Shown here one piece after another: positions 1 to 4,727 of a DNA stretch of 7,451 nt. The position numbers and the translations under genes were made by a program. The DNA is taken from the NCBI GenBank assembly GCA_946409885.1, contig CAMJYF010000078.1, forward strand, positions 1 through 7,451, read 5' to 3'. This DNA is from an uncultured Clostridia bacterium. GTDB taxonomy: Bacteria > Bacillota > Clostridia > Oscillospirales > Acutalibacteraceae. The number at the start of each line of letters is the position of its first letter. Within the stretch, counting starts at the first letter, position 1. Below the pieces are notes generated by a model. The model was not told where the DNA came from and did no database searches. It was given only the letters and a program-made list of their open reading frames with translations.

Positions 1-51
1 TAATGCGGCAGGATAACGTCCTTCATTTTCAATTGTTTAATTGCCGCATTA
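1..51. repeat. 10-bp perfect inverted repeat downstream of thpR
   Basis: The arm TAATGCGGCA (1-10) is matched perfectly by TGCCGCATTA (42-51) across a 31-nt spacer. A second small hairpin, CAATT-GTTT-AATTG (30-43), overlaps the right arm. The structure lies beyond the thpR stop (90-92), where a transcript terminator could be expected, but no T-run follows it on either strand within view, so I do not call a terminator. The left arm starts at the first base of the window and may extend outside. An ATG on the minus strand at 26-24 opens a frame that runs off the window, but it has no Shine-Dalgarno sequence and is not called. The rest of 52-89 shows nothing recognisable. Confidence 0.4.
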
Positions 52-89
52 ATAATGCCCCGACAAATCCCTGAGCCAAATCATGCAAA

Positions 90-614
90 TCAGCGCTTCG
101 CGCTTTCGGTGTAGAGCGCCGTGTAGCGCGGGCGGTCGCCGGAGAGATCTGACGACAGCAGCCGCGCCTCCTTCACCGGCAGAATGGCGTTCCGCAGCCC
201 CCGTTCAAAGGGGAACAGGCGGAAATCCGCCGTGGGGAACGCCGTTTTTCGGCAAAGGGTGATATGCGGGCGGAACGCCTTCCGGTCGCAGGGCAGCCCC
301 GCCGCGTCCAGGGCGGCCCGCAGCGCCTTTACATAGGCGGCAAGGGCGCCGTTTTGCTGACACAGCGCTGCCAGCACGTCCCCGAACAGGGTCAGCCTGT
401 CAAAACGCAGGGTCTCCCGCGGCAGCCGGACGCTTTTCATCGCCGCGATCACCGGCGCGGGGTCCGGTACGCTCCCCAGAAAGACCAGCGTCACGTGCCA
501 GTTCTCCGGCGGCGTGAACCGCCCGCGCACGCCCTGCCCCCGCAGTGCCGCCTGCGTCTGCGCCAGCGTCTTTTGCACGCCCTCCGTCACCGGCAGCGCG
601 ATAAACAGCCGCAT
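90..614 (-). CDS. thpR: RNA 2',3'-cyclic phosphodiesterase (2H phosphoesterase, LigT/ThpR family)
   Basis: A 174-residue protein, close to the usual 180 or so of the family. Enzymes of this family open 2',3'-cyclic phosphates on RNA ends to 2'-phosphates; the older name is 2'-5' RNA ligase. Both signature HxTL motifs are visible: His40-Val-Thr-Leu43 (in NWHVTLVFLG) and His117-Ile-Thr-Leu120 (in RPHITLCR). The N-terminal MRLFIALPV strand and the C-terminal LLSSDLSGDRPRYTALYT block are also typical. No signal peptide, so cytoplasmic. The ATG at 614 is supported by AAAGGAG (623-629, minus strand) with an 8-nt spacer. The gene follows the GH51 frame by 36 bp with no terminator between, so it is probably co-transcribed. 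A functional link to the glycosidases is not evident. Family assignment is firm; the physiological substrate is unknown. Confidence 0.95.
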   Translation of the reverse strand: MRLFIALPVTEGVQKTLAQTQAALRGQGVRGRFTPPENWHVTLVFLGSVPDPAPVIAAMKSVRLPRETLRFDRLTLFGDVLAALCQQNGALAAYVKALRAALDAAGLPCDRKAFRPHITLCRKTAFPTADFRLFPFERGLRNAILPVKEARLLSSDLSGDRPRYTALYTESAKR

Positions 615-650
615 TCCATCCGCTCCTTTCCCTGTGGCAATGTTGCAGAT

Positions 651-1826
651 TCACCGGTATGACGCCGTTGTCTCCTGTTCCTTTTTACGGGGGAGGACCG
701 CCATGACGAAGGAATGGGGCGGGGCGGTCAGGGCGACGGTTTTTACGTTATCGTCCGGGAGAATCTCCAGCGTGATCCGCCGGATGCGGCCGGGATCGGC
801 CTGGGTGTTCATATCGTACAGGGTTTCCGCGTACACGGCCTCGGCGGTACCGGCGGAAAGGGACGCGCCCAGGGCGGCGTAGTCAAAGGTGACGGTCCGG
901 CGGCTGTTTTCCAGATTGTACAGGTACAGCACCAGCCTTTCCCTGTCCCGGTCCCACGCGGCTTGCGCCTGCACGGGGTCCAGCAGCCGCGGCGCGTAGT
1001 CTTCCGTCTCCAGCACCCACGCCGCCGGGGATTTGGCCATCAGCGACATGGCCCGGCCGCAGGCGGAAAGATACACGCCCTCCTTGGGGGTATCCAGCAC
1101 GTTCTGGGCATGGGTGTTGGCGAAGTTGTTGAAGTTGACGAACCACACGTCGCCGCCCTCCCGCTGCCACATCATCAGCTGGCGGAAGGTGTTCATGGCG
1201 TAGCGCCACTTGCTGAACATAAAGCACTTGTCGCCGCCCACCCAGTTGAAGGCGTCCACATGGAAGCAGAACATATCGTAGGGCAGCCATTCCGTATTGC
1301 AGTAGCCGATGGCCGTCCCGTGGGCCCGGTTGTATTCCCGCAGAACGGTCAGCTTTTCCGTCAGGTTTTTCTCGTCCGGGCCCCGGTCCGCGAAAAAGTC
1401 CACCCATTCCCCGGCAATTGCCAGCATTTTGCGGATCTCGTCGCTTTCGCCCAAAGCGTAGGTGGTCATCCCGATCTTGATGGTGGGGTCCACCGCCTTC
1501 ATGGCTTTGGCGTAGACCTTTACGGCCTCGGCGCAGGTTTCCGCGTTGAACCAGCGGCAGGTTTCGTTGTCGATCTCCCAGAAGCGGACGCCGAAGGGCT
1601 TTTCCCGGCCGTGGGAAGCCCGCAGTTGGCCCATGGGGTGGGATGTGTCCGCGTTCATATACGCCACCCAGTCCGCCGCCAGCTTCGCGCCCTCGTTCAG
1701 GTCGGTGAAATCCGGAAAGCGGACCCCGCATTCCTCCAGCAGGTAGTTCTCCTTGTCGGGATGGAACAGGTTGACGCAGATCATCTGCTGGGCGCCTACC
1801 GCCTCGCAGAAGTTCCCCATCTCCAC
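651..1826 (-). CDS. GH51-type alpha-L-arabinofuranosidase fragment, N-terminal part missing (probable pseudogene)
   Basis: A 391-residue open frame matching the middle and end of GH51 (clan GH-A) arabinofuranosidases. Visible blocks: the barrel strand VGAQQMICVN (10-19); the GH51-like stretch LRASHGREKPFGVRFWEIDNE (around 68-88), whose Glu88 fits the acid/base; YCNTEW, whose Glu179 fits the nucleophile; and a C-terminal beta-sandwich (about 270-380). The first barrel strands and any N-terminal domain are absent: in the short, roughly 480-residue family members the acid/base lies near residue 170, so 80 or more residues are missing. The in-frame stop upstream (1845-1847) and the GH20 stop 47 bp away leave no room for them. 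The first codon is GTG at 1826; an AAAGGAAA sequence upstream is also well spaced for an overlapping ATG (1828-1826), which is out of frame and stops after ten codons. Both catalytic residues remain, but a barrel lacking its first strands is unlikely to fold. A coding function is therefore doubtful. Confidence 0.85.
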   Translation of the reverse strand: MEMGNFCEAVGAQQMICVNLFHPDKENYLLEECGVRFPDFTDLNEGAKLAADWVAYMNADTSHPMGQLRASHGREKPFGVRFWEIDNETCRWFNAETCAEAVKVYAKAMKAVDPTIKIGMTTYALGESDEIRKMLAIAGEWVDFFADRGPDEKNLTEKLTVLREYNRAHGTAIGYCNTEWLPYDMFCFHVDAFNWVGGDKCFMFSKWRYAMNTFRQLMMWQREGGDVWFVNFNNFANTHAQNVLDTPKEGVYLSACGRAMSLMAKSPAAWVLETEDYAPRLLDPVQAQAAWDRDRERLVLYLYNLENSRRTVTFDYAALGASLSAGTAEAVYAETLYDMNTQADPGRIRRITLEILPDDNVKTVALTAPPHSFVMAVLPRKKEQETTASYR

Positions 1827-1873
1827 ATCGTTTCGGTTTCCTTTTCAGTATATTTTCTTGCAGTCGTTCGCCG

Positions 1874-3280
1874 TCATTGGCGTATCGCTTCGTTCAGGTA
1901 AGCCAGCGCCGCCCGGGTCTGTTCAAATTCCGCAAAGTTGATCGGCTTCTCCTGATTCCACGCGCCCTCGGCGGTGGCGGGCAGACGCTGGGCAATGGAG
2001 GCAAATTCCCCGGCCAGGTGCGCCGCCGGGTCCGGCGCGTTCACGCCGTGGTCGCCCCAGGAAAGCAGCTCCCCGCCGAGCAGCCGGTCATAGCGCGGCA
2101 TCAGATACGGTTCTTCCCGGTAAGGGGACCCCGGATGGGTCGCCTGAAAACGGCGGGGCGACCAATTGAAAAGCTCTTCCACCGGCTTTTCATGACGCGG
2201 GTAGACGATATAATTCGGCATCCACGACCCGTTGATGAGGGGATAGCCGCCCGCCGTCAGCTCCGGTGTGGTCTGGTAGAACAGCTCCCAGGAGAACACC
2301 TCCGTGGTGCGGGGCACCAGGTAGTTGACCTCTTTGCCAAAGCCCTCCCAGCAGACGGGCGTTTTACCGAGGGAGAGCACGATATCCGAGAGTTTTTTCA
2401 CAAACGTGGCGTAGATCCGTTCCGCGGAAAGCCGCTCGTCGCCGTCCACGGGCACGCCGCACACGGCGGCGTAATCGCGGCATTCCTCCGACTGCAGCCA
2501 CGCGGCGATATCCGCCTCGTCCCCGCCGATATGGATGCGGTCGGCCTCCGGGAACAGTGCCGCCAGCTCGCCGAACAGCGCTTCAAAGGCCGTGAACACC
2601 CGCGGGGTAAAGGCGATGATATGGCCGATCCCCCCGCTGGTGAAGATCTCCGGGTAGGCCTGCGAGAAGGAGCGGCAGTGCCCCGGCACGTCGATCTCCG
2701 GCATGATCCGCACGCCCCGGCTTTGGGCGTAGGCGGCAAGCGAAGCGATCTCCTCTTTCGTGTAGCTTTTGCCGGGGGTGGGCAGCTTGGGGAAAACCTC
2801 GCTTGGCAGGGTGTAGCTCTGGTCATCCGTAAAATGGATGTGCAGGTGCGACAGCTTATACAGCCAGCAGAGATCGACGCAGGACAGCAGATTTTCCAGC
2901 GGGTGGAAGATCCGCGCGGTGTCGATCATCAGCCCCCGGTACGGATAGTCGGCGGCGTCTTCAATTGCCACGGCGGCAAACCCGTCTTTGCCGGCCGTGG
3001 CCGTCAGCTGCATAAGGGTCGCCAGCGCATGGTGCATGCCGGTCTCATCCGGGGCGGACAGCGTGACCGCTTCGCCGACATCAAGCCGGTAAGCGCCGGC
3101 GGGGAGGCTTTCGTCCCGCAGGCAGTGGATGGGCGCTGCCCCTTGCGCGAGCCCCAGTCGCGCGCGGTAGTCTTCAAAGGCCGTTACGGCCGCAAAGCCC
3201 TCGTTGCGTTCGATCCGTCCGGGCAGGACCCTTCCGGCTTTTTGTGTGATCCGTTTCGGCTGCGGTATAACAGGTACCAT
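1874..3280 (-). CDS. Beta-N-acetylhexosaminidase, glycoside hydrolase family 20
   Basis: A 468-residue GH20 enzyme that would release terminal beta-linked GlcNAc or GalNAc by substrate-assisted catalysis. Residues 1-110 resemble the GH20b N-terminal domain (VIPQPKRITQKAG at the start; GMHHALATLMQL before the barrel). The barrel follows: YRGLMIDTAR (114-123), HLHIHFTDDQSY (145-156), RIMPEIDVPGH (191-201), and the family signature HIGGDE (250-255), whose Asp254-Glu255 pair is the catalytic polariser and acid/base. Trp311, Trp331 and Trp408 (in LLGGELLSWGDHG) fit the aromatic pocket. The C-terminus looks complete. There is no signal peptide, so it probably acts on imported oligosaccharides. The start at 3280 is chosen for its strong Shine-Dalgarno sequence; the frame stays open 38 codons further upstream, but that extension is basic, lacks a ribosome site and does not resemble the family. 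Exact specificity cannot be read from the sequence. Confidence 0.95.
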   Translation of the reverse strand: MVPVIPQPKRITQKAGRVLPGRIERNEGFAAVTAFEDYRARLGLAQGAAPIHCLRDESLPAGAYRLDVGEAVTLSAPDETGMHHALATLMQLTATAGKDGFAAVAIEDAADYPYRGLMIDTARIFHPLENLLSCVDLCWLYKLSHLHIHFTDDQSYTLPSEVFPKLPTPGKSYTKEEIASLAAYAQSRGVRIMPEIDVPGHCRSFSQAYPEIFTSGGIGHIIAFTPRVFTAFEALFGELAALFPEADRIHIGGDEADIAAWLQSEECRDYAAVCGVPVDGDERLSAERIYATFVKKLSDIVLSLGKTPVCWEGFGKEVNYLVPRTTEVFSWELFYQTTPELTAGGYPLINGSWMPNYIVYPRHEKPVEELFNWSPRRFQATHPGSPYREEPYLMPRYDRLLGGELLSWGDHGVNAPDPAAHLAGEFASIAQRLPATAEGAWNQEKPINFAEFEQTRAALAYLNEAIRQ

Positions 3281-3285
3281 ATCGG

Positions 3286-3297
3286 TTTCTCCTCTCT
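3286..3297 (-). promoter_or_regulatory. Ribosome binding site that fixes the GH20 start
   Basis: On the minus strand this reads AGAGAGGAGAAA, with GGAG at 3292-3289 and an 8-nt spacer to the ATG at 3280. It supports the 468-residue form over the longer open frame. Confidence 0.8.
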
Positions 3298-3307
3298 GAA
3301 TGTCAAT

Positions 3308-3335
3308 GCGTTTTCTTTGTTCCAAGCGAAAACGC
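3308..3335. repeat. 8-bp perfect inverted repeat in the GH20 leader (possible operator or mRNA hairpin)
   Basis: GCGTTTTC (3308-3315) and GAAAACGC (3328-3335) are perfect inverse complements around a 12-nt spacer. Inside the spacer TTG-TTC-CAA (3317-3325) can pair as well, so an RNA copy would form a long hairpin with a small internal bulge. The element ends 11 bp upstream of the GH20 Shine-Dalgarno region. It could bind a dimeric repressor or affect translation; neither can be decided here. Confidence 0.45.
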
Positions 3336-3359
3336 CCGGGATTATTCTTGAATTTGGGG

Positions 3360-3390
3360 CGGTCCCGCTTTATTGAGACCGGTTTTTTTT
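3360..3390 (+). terminator. Terminator-like hairpin plus T-run, plus strand
   Basis: CGGTC (3360-3364) pairs with GACCG (3377-3381) over a 12-nt loop, followed by G and eight T (3382-3390). The form is that of a weak intrinsic terminator for plus-strand transcription, yet no plus-strand gene is recognised upstream. Read on the minus strand the hairpin follows an A-run and has no T-run after it, so it would not terminate the ATPase transcript. The 5-bp stem is short for the loop, hence low confidence. Confidence 0.3.
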
Positions 3391-3403
3391 GCAATGTTTC
3401 AGA

Positions 3404-4594
3404 TCAAGGCGATCCAAGGTCGTTCATCAGCAAAAAATCGATCATTCTGATATGCTGTACGTTACTGGTTGAAAAATCAATATCGTCGTTTGTTATGATG
3501 ATTTTTTTATCAACCTGACTCACGCCGCGAAACGCCCCGAACTCTCGTTCGTAAGCCTTGTTTTCCGCGACGGAATACGCCGCCTGCACATAGTAACGCA
3601 ATCCGTTTTTTTCGGCAAGAAAATCAATTTCACGGCCGCCGTTATCGAAGACACTGACGTCATATCCCATGTAGACAAGCTCATTATATATAACGTTCTC
3701 AAAATTATGCGTCAGGTCAAACCGGTTTTCACGGCACCGGATGGAGTTCAAAGCCACGTCGCTGTTATACAGTTTTCTGCTTTGCTCCAGCTCTTTTTTT
3801 GCTTTTGTCGAATAACGCGGTATCTGATCGATAATATACGCCTCTGCCAGATATCCGATCCATTTTTGAATCGTATTGGCGCTGATATTGGTTCCGTGTG
3901 ATCTCATATAATCCGCAATTGATTTTGCGGAGTAAATACGGGCGTTGGATATCAGAACAAAATTCGCCAATCTTTTGAATTCGGTATATTTGCGGATCTT
4001 GTACCGATTGATGATATCGTTAACGACGATCGTTTCATCAAGATCGTTAATGTATCGCTTTTGTTCTGTAGCCGTCGTGAATTCAAGCCTCTTCGGGAAA
4101 CCTCCCCAAATCAGATAATCCGAAACAGAAACCGTTTTGCCCAATTCCCTTGCATATTCGATCAGTTCCTTATAAACAAAAGGACGAATACGAAAGGATA
4201 CGTATCTGCCGGAGAGTTCTTTTGTAAATTCTTTTGAAAGCAGCTTGGAATTGGAACCGGTAATAAAGACCGAACAGTTTTCACGGCGCAGCGACCGGAC
4301 AGCGATTGACCAGTCTTCTATTTCCTGAATCTCATCCAGAAATACATAACACAGCCCTTCTTTACGATGAGCTGCAACGAAATCGGTAATATCTGACCAG
4401 GTTTCTATTTCTCTCGTCACAGAACGGTCGTCAAAGTCAAGATAAATAATGTTGTCCGTTTGCGTGCGGATTTCGGCCATGATCTGCTCCAGAATAATGC
4501 TTTTCCCGCACCGCCGTACGCCGGTAATAATCTTGATAAGATCGCTTTCATAAAAACCGCGGATTTCCGATATATATTTTTCTCTTGGAATCAT
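3404..4594 (-). CDS. AAA_14 / DUF4143 family ATP-binding protein
   Basis: A 396-residue protein of the widespread AAA ATPase plus DUF4143 architecture, whose cellular role is not established. Domains in order: AAA_14 ATPase (about 18-150) with Walker A GVRRCGKS (25-32), Walker B YVFLDE (83-88), a sensor-like ITGSN (111-115) and a candidate arginine finger in SGRYVSFRIRPF (Arg130); a winged-helix-like segment (about 205-262, SAKSIADYMRSHG...TIQKWIGYLAEAY); and a C-terminal PD-(D/E)XK-like fold with Glu299/Glu305, GREIDF (Asp324) and YYVQAAY, where Gln337 stands in the position that carries E-x-K in active nucleases. Length is typical. The start at 4594 has GGGAGG at 4607-4602 with a 7-nt spacer, and MIPREKY is a usual family N-terminus. 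The gene is distinctly AT-richer than its neighbours, has its own promoter, and splits the glycosidase series, which suggests horizontal acquisition. Soluble; no membrane segment seen. Confidence 0.93.
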   Translation of the reverse strand: MIPREKYISEIRGFYESDLIKIITGVRRCGKSIILEQIMAEIRTQTDNIIYLDFDDRSVTREIETWSDITDFVAAHRKEGLCYVFLDEIQEIEDWSIAVRSLRRENCSVFITGSNSKLLSKEFTKELSGRYVSFRIRPFVYKELIEYARELGKTVSVSDYLIWGGFPKRLEFTTATEQKRYINDLDETIVVNDIINRYKIRKYTEFKRLANFVLISNARIYSAKSIADYMRSHGTNISANTIQKWIGYLAEAYIIDQIPRYSTKAKKELEQSRKLYNSDVALNSIRCRENRFDLTHNFENVIYNELVYMGYDVSVFDNGGREIDFLAEKNGLRYYVQAAYSVAENKAYEREFGAFRGVSQVDKKIIITNDDIDFSTSNVQHIRMIDFLLMNDLGSP

Positions 4595-4624
4595 ACTCCC
4601 GCCTCCCGTAAGGTTCTGTTTAGA

Positions 4625-4653
4625 ATTTTATCAGAATCCTGCAAATAATTCAA
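4625..4653 (-). promoter_or_regulatory. Predicted sigma-70/SigA promoter of the ATPase gene
   Basis: On the minus strand: -35 TTGAAT (4653-4648, 4/6 to consensus), an exact 17-nt spacer, then -10 TAAAAT (4630-4625, 5/6) preceded by TGA, an extended -10 (TGn). Transcription would start near 4618, giving a leader of about 25 nt that contains the GGGAGG ribosome site. This suggests the ATPase gene is transcribed independently of the GH116 gene, and may also drive the GH20 gene downstream. Confidence 0.55.
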
Positions 4654-4655
4654 TA

Positions 4656-4696
4656 CTATTGAGAATTTTTCCGTTTTTCGTTGCAATTCTCAATAG
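4656..4696. repeat. Perfect 12-bp inverted repeat upstream of the ATPase promoter
   Basis: CTATTGAGAATT (4656-4667) and AATTCTCAATAG (4685-4696) are perfect inverse complements with a 17-nt spacer. The near arm lies 2 bp from the predicted -35 box, and a smaller palindrome, CAATA-C-TATTG (4651-4661), overlaps arm and -35. It sits between the GH116 stop and the ATPase gene. No T-run follows the stem on the minus strand, so an intrinsic terminator for GH116 is unlikely. An operator, or a scar from the event that brought in the ATPase gene, fits better. Confidence 0.6.
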
Positions 4697-4727
4697 AGGA
4701 CAGGACAACAGCGGTTTTTCAGGTCGG

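Noticed and set aside
1..26. Minus-strand ATG at 26-24 beginning MKDVILPH and running off the window
   Set aside because: No Shine-Dalgarno sequence in front of it and only eight codons visible; it overlaps the inverted repeat. It cannot be distinguished from chance.
92..104. Hairpin AGCGC-TTC-GCGCT at the end of thpR as a terminator
   Set aside because: It lies inside the last codons of thpR and is not followed by a T-run on the minus strand.
714..1901. Long plus-strand open frame opposite the GH51 gene, and a similar one at 1877-3376 opposite GH20
   Set aside because: They are mirror frames of GC-rich coding sequence, rich in Gly, Arg, His and Val, with no family resemblance or ribosome sites. 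The opposing frames carry clear catalytic motifs.
3281..3308. TTGACA on the minus strand (3307-3302) as a promoter of GH20
   Set aside because: The hexamer 17 nt downstream is GATATG, only 3/6 to a -10, and it overlaps the start codon.
3281..3394. 38-codon upstream extension of the GH20 frame
   Set aside because: It has no ribosome site, does not resemble a signal peptide, and overlaps the inverted repeat; the strong Shine-Dalgarno sequence sits at the internal ATG.
3300..4700. An insertion sequence or composite transposon around the ATPase gene
   Set aside because: No transposase is encoded, the repeats on the two sides do not match each other, and no target-site duplication is visible.
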